A stretch of 64,000 bases of DNA from Trichocladium uniseriatum (lineage: Eukaryota > Ascomycota > Sordariomycetes > Sordariales > Chaetomiaceae), in the NCBI GenBank assembly GCA_017139535.1, contig WOUO01000003.1, positions 1 through 64,000 of the forward strand. The letters run 5' to 3'. Both the position numbers and the translations under genes were made by a program. The notes under the pieces were generated by a model. It made no database searches, was not told the origin of the DNA, and was given only the letters and a program-made list of their open reading frames with translations. The first letter of the stretch is position 1. Each line of letters starts with the position of its first letter. This document shows, in pieces, positions 21,413 through 34,088 of the stretch.

Positions 21413-22272
21413 GCCGCTACGATGAGGAACTATTATCGTGAAAGCATTTCGTAAGCAGAGTCAGCTGAATATTCAATATCCGAAGGAGTCCAGCGTTTTC
21501 CTGAGATGTCTTGGCAATGATGCTCTGATACGCCAAGGACTTCACGCAAACGACGCGACGCGGATGGCGCGAAGTGTTCGCTCGTTTCCGTGCCACACTT
21601 TCCGACTGTTGGATTCCACACCGGAGGCAGGGACATACGTACCATGTTGGGATTCGTACAGTATGCAACCTCTGTAATTATACAGTGCCCTAGTTTATCC
21701 CATGATTGTTGGTCTCAGACCTGGCACTTGTGCCTCGTGATGCATCTAAAAGCTGGAAATGATACCCATAGCTTTGGCATGACATCGAGCTTACATAGGT
21801 AGGTACATAACTGTTTTGCTAAATGGATTTTCGGGCTGTTCCTCGTTCCCGTTGGTGTCCAGGCGCGATGCACAGTGCAGCTCCTCTGAGCGCGGTAACG
21901 GCGTAAGCAACAAAGGTGGGTCTTGCATGCAGCTTGGGAAAGGCTATCGCAAGCGGCCCGTCTTGTGGTCACCGATTTGGGCCATGTGCCTGAGCAACCC
22001 CGAGCCACAACCTGCGGCTCTGCTTGCGATGCTCAGCTAGCGAGAGTTTTCCGAATCATTTCCCATCTATCTCTGTGTGGAAATTGACACGGCCAGCCTA
22101 GAAGATCGAAACGCCAGCCCGAACGAAGATCCCAAGCTGAGAAGCACAGTCCGAAAGAACGCAGGCAGCGAGGAACCTGCCTCTGCGTCCTCCGAGGCCT
22201 CTGTTTCGACTTCAGGTGCCGGCGATATCTACCTTCCCGGATGCCGTACGATCCCGCGAGGCATGCTCGGAC
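21413..22272. other. Divergent intergenic region, CENP-H-like / ATG11
   Basis: 860 bp separate the two start codons. Open frames here are short and overlapping. It should contain both promoters; I could not recognise a TATA or other defined element. Confidence 0.35.
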
Positions 22273-25200
22273 ATGGCAACACGGGTGTTGATTGCCCATA
22301 CGGGCCAGCGCCTGCAAATAGACGCGTCGCAGCTTTCATCGTACAGACCCCCTTGGACTTGGAGCCTTAGCAAGGCAGGTGGATGGATGTTGTGCTAACC
22401 GCCCCAAGAGTGGATGATTTCAAAACCTTAGTGGCCCGACAAACATCCATACCGGCCCAGTGCATCATTACCCTGACACCCCAGGGGAAGCCTTTGAAGC
22501 CGCAGACCATACAGGGCGAGGTGGGTGACCCGAGGTTCTAGGTGGTGGTTGGAGAGACTGGGGCCTGACGGTGGGAAATAGAAAGAAATATACGTTTACG
22601 ACAACCGGCTAGCACAGGGGAGCTCCGCCGGAGCCCAGGCTGACCTCAAGTCAGAGCTTCCGGTCCCTAAGCGATACAACATCTCGAACCCGCCGAATTC
22701 CATTGACGACACCAGGTCGCTACAATCATGGCAGGAATTGTTCAAGACTCGGTGGGCTTGGGCGCTCAAGGTGGTTGAAGATTGTAGACAGATGGGCTTG
22801 GCAGCAGAGGAACGGCACGCCGAGATGGAAGTCATGTTCCTCTGTCTCGACGCGGCCGTGACAAATCTCGAGTCCGTCATTAAGGGGCTTGAGCCAAAAT
22901 ATGCGGAGCTCAAAAAATGGCTCCCGGCGGCGCAGGACGACTACGCCGTTCTGGCCGCCGGATGGGAGCAGTACCTGTCTCTCGCAAGAAGCATTCCAGT
23001 TTCACCCGCCATGGTGCGCTTCATGACCGGCCGCGACGCTAGCGAGGCAAAGGGCCGGACGCCGCATCAGCCCACTCTCGAGGACCTCCTGGATCTAGAA
23101 ACAGCGCGAAAGGCCGGCCGCCTTGCGCCCGCGGCCCAGCGAAAGTTCAACAACCGCGTTGCCGACCTCCAAAAAGTCGCCAGCCGCCTGTTCCAGGACG
23201 CCGAAGACCTGTTTCGTGAGTTTGAGAGGGCAATGGATCGGTCCGCCTTGTCCCACAAAGACGAGTCTCAACAGCTTATGCAAGACATCGAAGCCCTCGC
23301 CAAAAAGATCCATACGGACTATCAGACGACGCTTGAGTACACAACCTCTTCCCGGGACGTTCTCCTGCAGGCTTCCAAGATTGCCGCAAACCATACTGAG
23401 CGCCTGCTGCCAAGCATGAGCAAGCGGGCGCTCGAAATGGATGACATGCTACGCTACGCGACACAAGCAAGAAACTCGCTGGCAGCAGAGTCGGTCGAGT
23501 TTATGCGCAGCATTACCGACATCACAGCGCTGAGCCACAGCGTCAAGTCGCAGGTCAACGCCGTGAACCAGGAGGACGAACTTGCCACGTTTGACTATTT
23601 ACGGTTAATCCAGCAAGTTCCCTACATGTACGCATCCTTTGTGGCCGAGGCTATCAGACGCCGCGAGTGGTTCGACAAGGTCAAACAAGACTCGTCCACG
23701 CTGCTGAACGAGATGGCCCTGTTTCAGGAGGAGGAAAGCAAGCGACGAAGAAGATGGCACAAGTCGATTGACAATGCTTATGGGCCAGACAACCCCATCT
23801 CAGAAAGTACTGTCCCTGGCTTGGAGGTAAACCTTCTCGGGGAGGATGACCAGTGGCCGGTCATGGCTCGGAGGGACTTGGATGACTTCCTCGTGCTCTT
23901 GCAGCAGCATAACGCCGATCCCGAGATTGTCGCAGATGTCAGCAAGATGGTGGTTGAGATGAACAATCCCACGAGACAGCAAATGAAGCGGATGAAAGCC
24001 TTCAAGAATGGCAGTGTTCATGAAGCGGCCCTTGGGCGGAGCGGGCTGCTAATCCGGGGTGATGACGACCTTCTTCGGTCTTTGCAAGACGACAGAACGA
24101 AACTGGAGAGCAAGCTGAAGACAGCCGAGAGCCGGGTGCGGCGGCTTGAGGACCTGCTCCATCGGCAGACCCAAGCATCGCGGCCGAGCTTGGGCAACCT
24201 CTTTCAAATGCCTAGCCAGCAGCTCTCGGATCGCAATGACTCGACTACTTCCATCAAATCCCCACAAGCCTCGGAAGACAGGAGAAAATCCGTCGAGGGG
24301 GCCGACGCCCTGGTGCATCGCATCCAACAGCTGGAGGCCGAGCTGGCCGCGGAGAAGGAGCGGAGCATGGTTCTTGAAAAGGACCTGGCCGCGCAGGTAT
24401 CGTTGTACAACGATGTCCGAGGCCAAATGGATGAAACCAACTGCACGAAGAAGGACCTGCTGGAAAACCTGGAAGCTCTCAAGCGGGAATTCATGGAGGA
24501 GCGAAGGTCGCTCGAGAACGAGATCAAGCGATTGCAGGCGCGATTGGAAGACACCGAGGACGAGATTGATCATTTTGGAGAATCAAGGGAAAACGAAAAG
24601 GCGTCTTATGATGACAAGATTCAAGCCCTTGAGCTCGAAATTGAGAGGTTGACTAAGGGGAAACACGACGAGACACTCAAGTCCGAAGGTCAAGTCAACT
24701 TTTTGCGCAAGGAAACACGTCTACAGCGTGAGACGATAGAGGCCCAGGAGCGGCAACTCCAGACGGCACAGGACAAATGCAAGGGGCTTAGCAAGAAACT
24801 GGACGCGGTCGGTGAAGTAGCGGACATGCAGTCTACAGCGCTGCGCGACTTGTGGAATCAATTCTCACCAGATGAAACTGTCCCCGACGACCTCTCTGAC
24901 CTCATCGAGGGGCTATCGGGGAAGGTCAGCGATGCCTTGGCGAGAGTGCGACACTTGGACGGGGATGTGTCTCTACTCCGGTCCGAGTTAGAGTCAGCGC
25001 AGAGCGCCGTCAAGTCAACGAAGGCAGAAAAGACAGACATGGCAAAGCGGCTATCAGGCGAGGAGACCACATCGACCCGCCTTCGTGAAAGTCTAGCTGA
25101 AGAGAAGGCCAAGGTGTTGGCGCTTGAGGGTGAGCTGGCTGACGGGCGTGAGCAACTGAGCCAACTGCGCCTCAAGATTGCCGACGGGGAGACGGGCTCC

Positions 25201-26673
25201 GAATCTCTGCGGAAGAGACTGGAAGAGGAGGAGAAGAGGATTGCGCTGGCCACCGAGGAGCTTGCTGCCCGGCAGTCGCAGGTCGGTAGCTTGGAGGAGG
25301 AAGCTCGACATTTCAAGGAGAGGCTATTGGGCTCGCAGGCCAAGTTATCGGAACTTGCGGCCCGGTTTGACGCCCGATCAGAGCACGCAAAGGACCTCAC
25401 ACAGCGCCTGTACTCACAGAACGAGCGCCTAACGCACTTGCTCGAACGCCTTGGGTTTTCAGTGACTCGCCAGGGCAACGGCATGGTGATCCAAAAGGTG
25501 CCCCGGTCCGAGCGCTCGTCACAAAACGCAAATGATTCGGACCCGAGTGCATCGCTCCGTCGGTCGGGTACCCTCAACAGCCGTGCTGCCGCTGACAGTG
25601 CTCATCTCGACCTTCTCAACTGTATGAACGGCTTGGACATCCAGGCCGAGTCGGACAAGTACGATGCTTACATTTCCTCGCTCGGTTCCTACGACATGGA
25701 TGCATTGTGCGAGGTCGTCTACCGGCGCGTGAAAGATGTCGAGCACATGGCCCGCAAGCTGCAGCGCGACGCACGAGCGTACCGCGAAAAGGCTCACGTG
25801 TTGCAGAAAGAGGCTCACGAGAAGATTGCATACAAGCAATTCAAGGAAGGCGACCTTGCCCTTTTCCTCCCGACTAGGAATCAGACGACAGGTGCCTGGG
25901 CAGCCTTCAACGTCGGCTTCCCCCACTACTTCCTACGGGAGCAAGAATCGCATCGGCTTCGCAACCGGGAGTGGCTCGTGGCTCGAATCTCGCGTATTCA
26001 GGACCGTGTCGTTGACCTTTCCAAGTCGCTCCAGCAACCCCCGGGAACGGGAACAGCAAAAAAGGTCACTGCGGCTGACTCGGAGTCGACGAACGATGAC
26101 GATAATGATAATCCCTTTGATCTCTCTGATGGCCTGCGCTGGTACCTAATAGACGCTGCCGAAGATAAACCTGGGGCCCCATCCACTCCGGGGCTTGCAA
26201 AGAGCACAGTCGCGGCAAATAATGTGGAAGCAATGGCCGACATGCGCAGTCATGGGCGTGCAGGCCCCAAGGGTGGAGGAATCGTAGGCCGCAGCGGTAT
26301 AACCTCTGCCATCGAGGGGGTGAGCAAGTCACTATCTAAAAGCCTCGAGAGCCGCCGCTCCAGCACGGGCTCTAAGAAAGCCCTGCCCTTCGCGATGGGG
26401 GTCTCCAGAGGTAGAGATAGTGCCGTCGCGAGCGAGACCAATTCGCTCCGTGCCGCGCCCGCCGACACACCCGGGCCCGCAAGCCCGACGCAGCAGCCTG
26501 CCGCAGCCCACGGCTCATCACAGCACAACTCACCGCATACACCGGCGCATGCCGCCTCGACGGCTCGGGCAGGCCCCGGCGACGGAAGGTCGGCGGACGT
26601 TGGGCCTGGCCAGCAGTCATCACAGTCGCAATTAGAGGTTCGCAACGATATGGATTCTTTAATGGGCCCCTGA
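22273..26673 (+). CDS. ATG11: Autophagy-related protein 11 (selective autophagy scaffold)
   Basis: About 1423 residues, in the usual range for filamentous fungi. Three exons: 22273-22340, 22409-22520 and 22582-26673. The first two encode a ubiquitin-like N-terminus (MATRVLIAHTGQRLQIDASQ, then PAQCIITLTPQGKPLKPQT), and exon 3 opens KEIYVYDNR. Residues about 450-980 are long coiled coil (for example LENEIKRLQARLEDTEDEID). The C-terminal ATG11/claw region starts near SYDMDALCEVVYRRVKDVEH and contains FKEGDLALFLPTRN and WAAFNVGFPHYFLRE. It binds cargo receptors and recruits Atg1 at the phagophore or vacuole. The intron 2 acceptor is ATAG|AAAGAA at 22581. The tail after residue 1280 is Ser/Ala/Pro-rich and probably disordered. 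Confidence 0.93.
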
Positions 26674-27219
26674 ACGACTCATTGGCCTTCAGCTGCTGAC
26701 GGGTGTTGCCAGACCCGCTCGCGCGTAGCCCGTGAGCAGAGCGCCAACTCGCCGAGTCCGGCTACCAAGAGGAGTATGATCTGGGATTCCCTCTGGAGCC
26801 TGGACGTTAACTACGGAGGTGGACGGCAGGAGTCCTAGCTGGGACTGGGCAGGGCTTGTCGAAGGTGAACACCTGGATGGCATGAAGTAGGGCTGATCGA
26901 GATTTGGCTTTGGCCTCGGCCTCGTCGATGCCGAGTCAAACCGGGACAATCAGCACGAAAAGAGGGCTATTAAGGACGCGCATGGTATGTCGCGCGTTCC
27001 CCACTGTGCACTCGGAGCTGCATTGTGTTGCTTGCCCCTGAAACCCTGTCACTCTTTCCAGATGGTGGTAGTAGGCACGACAGGAAGTGGTTTAGATGGA
27101 CAGCGCGGCCCAGTGCAGGAAATTCTCTATCAAGTGACATTGTGGAAAGAGGCTTTGTGTACAGATAATAGATACAGGAGACCCTCCAAGTAGTTGGTAG
27201 GGAGATTATTTTGCTTCCT
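26674..27219. other. Convergent intergenic region, ATG11 / bL9m
   Basis: Both neighbours end here, so it holds two 3' UTRs. An open minus-strand frame (26689-26949) has no recognisable features. Nothing else seen. Confidence 0.35.
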
Positions 27220-28176
27220 TCACTCCCGACCCTCCAGGGGAAGAATCTCAACCACCTTGCTGACGGGTTCCAACCCAACGCCCCCAGACAAAATCTCTAT
27301 TTCCCAGCGTCCTAGCGACTTGATCCTGTCAGCGCCTTCTCCCAGGCTCGTGAAGCGAATGCTTTGAGGTTCCAGAACAATGCGGCTTCCTTCGGTATCT
27401 TCCGCCAGGAGCTCCTTGATGTGAGCCACAACGTCGGCAGAGGAGACGGAACCGAAGATGGCCAGAGGAACGCTCGCATCCTCTGTCTTTGGATTGGCGG
27501 AAACAACAAGGGGAGAAATGATTTGCTGCGGAGCCTGAGCCGGGGCAGGAATCGGTTTGCGGTAGAATGTGAGAGTCTCGGGGATCAGCGTGGTTAAGAG
27601 AGTGTGGGTCTTCTCGGGCTATTGTTGAGTCACCAGTCAGCACAACGTATGGAACAATAGGGGGGCATGAGAGCGCGAGCAGTGAGGTAAACGTACAGTC
27701 GTGGTAAGGACCGTCGCTGTGGGTGCCACGGGCTCGGGGATATCATCCTCGAATTCGGCCGCTGTAACTGCACCAAAGGTTGTGTCTCGATCACCAATGT
27801 CGTTACGTGTTATACCGAGCTGCTGGAAGCGTGATGCGGTCATGTACTCTGCTTTCTTGTGCGGGAACCACTCGTTGCGCATACGCCCTCGTTCGACGCG
27901 GAAGATGGAATCTAGGTCCATTGTCAGCTTCGTCTCCGGCGCAGCAACGCGCTAATTATGCAATTGAGTTGTCCTACCCTTGCGACCAAATTTGGGGATG
28001 TCCTCGAGCAAGCGGACGACGACACCCTGGTCCCGCGGCCGTAGCCTGTTGGACTTCGCGCGGACCTGCACCAGCGAGACGGCGCTGGCATTTCCATTGC
28101 TGCTGCCGAATGGCTGTGCCAGCCTCCGGAGGCACGCCAGGCACGTTGGCGATCTGTTCACCAAAGATCCTGCCAT
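27220..28176 (-). CDS. MRPL50: Mitochondrial large-subunit ribosomal protein bL9m
   Basis: About 270 residues from three exons: 28176-27978, 27911-27697 and 27618-27220. The N-terminus (MAGSLVNRSPTCLACLRRLA) is Arg/Ser-rich with no acidic residue, as expected for mitochondrial import. The bL9 signature follows: GVVVRLLEDIPKFGRKGDSI then FRVERGRMRNEWFPHKKAEY. The downstream extension (TLIPETLTFYRKPIPAP, SVSSADVVAHIKELLAEDTE) is typical of fungal bL9m. The phase-1 join between exons 1 and 2 restores KGDSIF. The symbol is that of the yeast orthologue. Confidence 0.9.
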
Positions 28177-28524
28177 CGTGTCGGGGCCGGAGAGGGAGAA
28201 CCGGGAGGGTCTGGGAACTTGCGGGCAGCCGAGAGCTGTTGTTTGGCCGAATCGCTGTCCCAAAATTTCCCGGCGTTGAGAGCCAATGCGGGTAATCTTC
28301 GGGGACGGCGGACAATCGGGTCCACTTTCGTTTCCTTGTACTTGTAACTTTTGAGTCTTGTGCCGGCCTTGGCGCCCCAGATTCATCAGACGATCATCAA
28401 TCTCTCCACAGCAAACCGTGCCCATAACCGTGACGGTTGGATTCGAAACGGGCGGCTGATTTGCTTTGAATGAGGCATTCTTGCACGTATATCCAATTAA
28501 ACCAATAACCACATCTATGAACTT
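28177..28524. other. Short intergenic region between two minus-strand genes
   Basis: It holds the bL9m 5' region and the 3' flank of the acetyltransferase. The bL9m frame is open upstream to about 28512 without an earlier in-frame start that makes sense. Nothing else seen. Confidence 0.35.
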
Positions 28525-30058
28525 CTATTGATTGAGTCTTTTTCCCCGGCCCAAAGCATCAAGCCAGTCCTGGAGGTCCCCTGCCAGGCCATCGGCGGTT
28601 TCGGTCGGAATGATCCCTTCTTGCCAACCTAGGGCAATACAGATGTCACCCGCGCCTATGCCCGCAACGCTGATACTGATAGCCGCGCCGGCAACTGTTG
28701 CGCCTTGAGACAGGATTGAGCGTTGGATCCTCCAGCCCTCAGCCGCCCCGTCGCTGTCGTCGTTTCCACCGGGCATGGATCCGATGTTGGACACCTCCCA
28801 AGTGTCCTGGCGCGGCTTTCCCACTTTTTCAAGCCAGTATCTCGGCCAGTCGCCGACCCAGCCGAGCATACTCATGATGTTATCCTGGGGTACTGTGTCC
28901 AAATGCTGTTTCATGCTGCGTCGCAACTCTGCTGCGGCCCTCCAGATTTCTTCGTCACCGCGCTTTTCCCGCACCGCCGCGATGGTCGACGCATGGAAGA
29001 AGTGGGATTGGGCCGTGACAAACACGCCGAACGCGCTTCCATCACCATCAGTCTGCGATTTGCTTTCGATGAACGGCCGTAGATCAATAGGGGTCGAGCT
29101 GTGGAAGGTGCGGGCCTCGTCTGGCCGAACATGCCGGGCGAGAGAAGCCAAGACTAAAGCATGTAGCAACGGGGTAAGTGTCGTCTGGTTTGCCCTGCAA
29201 GCAGCGAGGATACGCGGCACAGCGAGTGCCGAGACGGTAACGAGCCGCAGCCTTGTTTGGCACGGCTCACGAGAGATGACCTTGCCAGTCCACGGGGCCT
29301 CAGGCTGACGGCCGCGGAGCCAGGCCGGCCCAAGCTCCCGCCATAGCGTCCCAAGCAGAAAGGACCAAGAGGTGCTGAATTTGACCACCGCTTCCTGCGG
29401 CTGAACAAGGTTGCGGCCGCCTTCTATGCTCAGGACGTGGCTCGATAGCTGGGGTGGGCTGCCTCCCAAACGGTTGAGTTCTTTGAGGAGTCTGGTATGA
29501 AATAACGCGCTGCTTCGTCCGTCAGCTATCGCATGGTGCACAGCAAAGACGGCATCGAGCATCAACGCCCCATCCTCGGACACGGGGTTCCGGACAATAA
29601 CGATCAGCTTCCACGGTGGTCGGTTCTCTATATCAGGCCAAGATTGATCGTGCTGGCCCTCGAGGATGCGAAGCAGGTCGGAGTCGTCAAGGTCGGTACC
29701 GACACTTGGGCCTTCCAAGAATTGCACATGGTCTTGAAGATTGATGAACGGCCGTTGGACAAAGTGTGGCTTGGAAGTATCCTGTCCGACTATGCCGACG
29801 CTCAAGGATGGGAGTGCGAGAACGACATTGGCAACTGCAGGCTCCAAGACATCACGGATTGCGAGACTCCCGAGCCTCGTTCGGGGTACTGAATATCGGC
29901 ATGTGTTTGCGACACATTTGTAGAAACCAAGATGATGTCTTGATGATGAGAATATTTCGCTAATGTCGGTGTTAGTCTTACCGGAGGACTCGGTATGGGC
30001 CGGCCTGTAATACACACCACGGCCCAAGAGGGCGGATTGCTTGCGAAGATGAATCCAT
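28525..30058 (-). CDS. Alcohol acetyltransferase-family (AATase/condensation-like) protein
   Basis: About 490 residues from two exons, 30058-30021 and 29959-28525. The 38-nt first exon encodes MDSSSQAIRPLGP; splicing over a 61-nt intron (GTGGTG...ACATTAG, branch CTAAC) gives EIFSSSRHHLGFYKCVANTC, the N-terminal form expected for this family. The acyltransferase motif HHAIADG (HxxxD) lies near residue 152. Other family features are RPPWKLIVIV and TFHSSTPIDLRPFI. Members move acetyl or acyl groups from CoA to alcohols or other acceptors; the fungal homologues are mostly uncharacterised. No secondary-metabolism genes are nearby. Confidence 0.82.
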
Positions 30059-30812
30059 CTGCGGCGATGGTCACGGCGCCTGCGTATAATTGGGCATCTG
30101 TTGGGCGACCTTGCAGGAGTGGAAGATGGATGCGATCCGTCATATCCCTCAGGCTTGCAAGGCAGGGTCCAACGAATAATATACTTTAAACCCGAACTCC
30201 TGGGCGTATCAATGCCAAGATAATCACCTCGGGTACATCTTTGACAACAGCCTCGAACCTGGACCTGTCCTAGATACCTAGCTATTATTGAAGCAAACCG
30301 AGATTAAGACTCATAATTTAATTGTTACTTATTCTTCTGAACTGCTGCGCCATTAAACAACCTCCTGTCTTTCTTTTAGATATGGCACATTTGTACGGCC
30401 ATCACAAAACTTAGGTACATATGTAATTCCAAGAGATCCAGACGTGCGAAACGTCGGGAATAGTATTGTATTGTACAATACAATGGTGTAAATTACGCTA
30501 AAATTCAAAGTCAATTGGTTGTTGTGCCCCCTGGTCATGTTGGCGCTTCAGAGCCCCGCCGCCAAGTCACTCGTCCAGTTGGCAGCTGCGCTGTCAACGC
30601 ATTCTCGAACTCACACGGACCGCGACGCGATGTTCAACTTTCTCTGATGTGGTCAAGCGCGGAATGACTCGTCCCGCCATGACAGCACATTTGCACAACT
30701 CGACGACTCTCGCGACGATTTAATCCCTCGGGTTCTTGCAATGCAACCCGGGCTCTCGATTCCACCAACGACCTAGGCATTTTGCTCCGACAGCACGGCG
30801 GACCGATATAGG
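30059..30812. other. Divergent intergenic region with a perfect 20-bp palindrome
   Basis: Between the acetyltransferase and the 1091-residue membrane-protein gene. ATTGTATTGT and ACAATACAAT abut at 30465-30484 and form a perfect palindrome in an AT-rich stretch. It lies 407 bp from one start codon and 329 bp from the other, so it could serve either promoter. No TATA box assigned. Confidence 0.4.
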
Positions 30813-31088
30813 ATGGAGCGCGACGGGGCTGGCATTGGCAAACCGGGGCCCGGCCCCGGCAATACCGCCGCGCAGACAAAGAGTCGCTTCACGTCACCAC
30901 TTGTCATCAACAGCGTGTCCCAGAGAAAGAGCCTGTTTTCGCGACCTCGGACAAAAGAGGACCCTGTTCGCCCGGGCAGCGTGGGCGCCATCTCCGACAC
31001 CCGTGTCGCGTCGCCAAACAACACCAAAATCCCGCGCCCAGCTCAACGGCGTCCATTCACCCTTTCAGATGCCTACCGGATGGCCGAG

Positions 31089-31122
<34 letters not shown>

Positions 31123-34088
31123 AGGAAGAGGAAGAGGAGCAGGAGGTCGCACAAGGATCACCCAGTCCTGCACCCCGGCTATGGCGGTCTCGGCGTGGAC
31201 TGGGTGAGAAGAGGACGTCCAAGCTTGGGAGCGCTGGTTCTTCCGAGCCACAGCTTCGTGGAGGGCTCGGCAGGAAATCTCTTGAATCTAGGCGTGGAGA
31301 CGGGCACGATGATCTCGATGCATCAGACAGTACTTTTGACGAAAAGCTTCGCCAGTATGCCCAGGACAAGGCAAGCCCAGATGAGCCAGCCCGCCGCAGC
31401 AACGGGCTATTCTCGAGATCGAGGCTCGGCACTAAGATTGTCGAGACGGGAATGGGACTAGTGCGGAAGACCAGCCGGAGTAGCCTTGATGGCACCTCCT
31501 CACCCCGGGCGGCAAAGGCGACGGCAAATGGCACTTGGCTTTCACGCCGGCTATCAGGAAGAAAGCGGGAGACAAGCGATGCATCTTCAATCCCGGAGTC
31601 GGCGGACTGGGCGCAGACTGGCAATAATCCCCACGACGAGCTTCCCCGGTCAAGCCCCACTCCGACCTCGCGGCCTGCCACCGCTCAACCAGATTCCCAA
31701 ACGCCCAACAGAAGCTTTGCCTGGCAAGCCGATGCCGACTTTACAGCTGGCGACTTCCAGGTCTCTAACAGCCCCCCTGTGGTCATCGGGCGTAGCAACA
31801 CCAAAATCGAAGAGATACGAGCTTTGGAGGCCGAGGTTAACGGGCGCTTTTCCGAGAGTCCTCAACGCTGGGCACCGAATACCCGGGCCGACGAGATTCA
31901 TGCGCTCGAGGTTGATGTTGCTGTGGATATTCCCGATGAGCCTCCATTATCTCATGAGGCTATCACTGGCGCTCAAGAAGCCAAGCCAGAACGCGAGGAT
32001 GGAGCGCGTCGCAGCCGGTCGCTTAGCCGGACAAGCACAAGAATGGAAGAGTCTAGATCGCGCGAGATTGAGAGGCTGTCTAGGAGAGCCCTCGCGACAG
32101 CTAGACTGGACGAACTTCGAGAAAGGAATGTCGAGAGCACGTCACGCTCACCGTCGCCAGACGTTGCGCGGAAATCCAGCAACGAGCCATTGCGCGCTTT
32201 CTCCCCACTTGGCGACAGGCTACGGAGACGAGAAAGCGAAGGGCAGGTAGCTGCGGTGCAAGCTCACCAGGTGCCCGCCCGTCAGAGTGCGCTCGTCCCT
32301 TCCCTTCGCGTTGGGGGCCCCTCCCCAGCGAATGCAGCGAGTGGTGCGGGCAACGACCAATGTACAAACGAAAATCAAGAATCTCACCGCCGTAGCTCCC
32401 AAACGGGCGGTGAGCCGCGCGATGCTTTGCGCCGATCAGAAGTCACCGTGGGCACCAGCGCAATCTCCGAGCCACGTGTGATTATAAACAACGAATCCCT
32501 TGCGGCTCGTGGCCGGGACGGAGGGGAAGGCACAAGACAGAAAAAACGGATCGGCGGCGCTAAATCCGACGTCAAGCCAACTGTCGGATTTGCCGGGCTT
32601 CAGAGAAGCACATCCGCCGAGTCCAGGCTTGCTGAGCGGGCAAGCTTTGCGCATTCGGATTCCGATCCGACAGAGCGCATTGAGGGAGAAATGAACCTCT
32701 TTGCGCCAACGGAGAACCAATCTGAGAAGGGCTCGTTACGAGCCCCGTCGCCGGAACCCGATGGAGGGGCATTCGATGAGACACCCAAGCCTACCAAGCC
32801 CGACCCTTTGACGCAGCCCACTCCCAGAGTTACGGGAGCCTTTGTCGAGACGCCGGCAACAGTCAAGGTTGAGAAGATCGAGGAGCCCACGACAGCCTTG
32901 CCTACGGAAAAGAGAGGCGCCGAACTGCAGACAAACGGCCTCGGGCAGTCCGGCACGGATGGCGGCGTGGGCCCTAAGCCTTTACTTCCCGGAGCCGGAA
33001 GGGACGGCACTGCGGCACGCCAGCCAAAGCGCACACAGTCAACCGGGGGCGATAGGTTGCCCGCCCGTTCGTCATCACTCTCGACTTGCCGTCGTGCCAG
33101 ATCGTTATCCCGGGGTCGCGCCCCGTTGGTCAACTCGGCCAAGCCACCAACTGTTAAAGATGATCTGTTAGAAATCCAGCGGGCCAATCAAATCGAGGAC
33201 TCGACATTAGAGACACTGGACGATATTGCGGAATTGATGGGCCATCAAGTCTATCCAGACAGTGACTTGGACTTGCATGAGGTGAAGGCTGAGAAGGACA
33301 GTAACGCCAAACTCGACAGGGAGAAGGAACTTGAGGCATATGACCGAATGAATCGGTCGCTCAAGACTGGCCTTTTAGGCATCCGGAGCGCAAAGCAAGG
33401 GATTGAGCGGCTTGAAGGCAAGGTCTTGCATGCCGACGTCAAGGAATCCTCCCATGTGACTCAGGGTGGCCGCACTGGGCCCATGCCCCAGTCGTGTCCC
33501 GCCTGCCATGACGGCCAGCCCACAACGCATGCAACGATGATGCACGTCCACCTGTCCGTTCCACGGCTCTGGTATCGGCGTCCGAAATTCAAATTCACCT
33601 TCCTCGGTCTTAGCCTCTTCCTGCTTTCGCTCTGGTACGTTGCGGAATCGTGGATGTGCTTCATGTACTGCAAGCCGCAGTACTGTTACCCCGGCACACC
33701 ATGCAACTGGTCCACGGACGATCCGGTCTGGGGCTACGCGATTCCGGTCAAACTCGACCAGTGGCTAGCTGGCGGCCAGGGCAGGACCCTCGCTCGTCGT
33801 CTTGCCCCCGACGTGACCGACTGGTTGGCCGACCTGTGGGATGACGCCATGGGGGCCGACATCACGACGGTTGACACGTCTCAATACAGCTGGGAGCAAA
33901 AGCGCCAACATAGACGAAGATTGCTCAAGAAGGGGCTCAGCAAACCGTTTGTCGCGCGGCCAGAGGACAAGGCCAAGTTCAGCGCATGGAGGGCTATAAG
34001 GCTGGCTAGAGAGGAGGCTCAGTCGGCACAAGAGATGGGGTACGATGTGGACGAAGATGATAGCATCGGTGATGACGAAAGACTATAG
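30813..34088 (+). CDS. Large single-pass membrane protein, function unknown
   Basis: One exon, 1091 residues, no family recognised. Residues 1-920 are mostly disordered, Ser/Arg/Glu/Pro-rich, with an acidic run of over 20 Glu at about 92-113 (imperfect GAG/GAA repeat at 31087-31140). A helical stretch (KAEKDSNAKLDREKELEAYD) precedes a CPAC motif. One transmembrane segment lies at about 926-946 (FTFLGLSLFLLSLWYVAESW). It is followed by a Cys cluster (CFMYCKPQYCYPGTPCNW) and a charged C-terminal tail of about 130 residues. A long disordered N-part, one late membrane span and a Cys-rich tail is the layout of nuclear-envelope or ER tail proteins, but that is only a structural analogy. Confidence 0.8.

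Noticed and set aside
24858..25577. 239-codon minus-strand frame
   Set aside because: Antisense to the ATG11 coiled coil; Ser/Arg-rich composition comes from reversed Glu/Leu codons.
31087..31140. GAG/GAA repeat as a stand-alone microsatellite
   Set aside because: It is in frame inside a 1091-codon gene and encodes a Glu run; treated as part of that gene.
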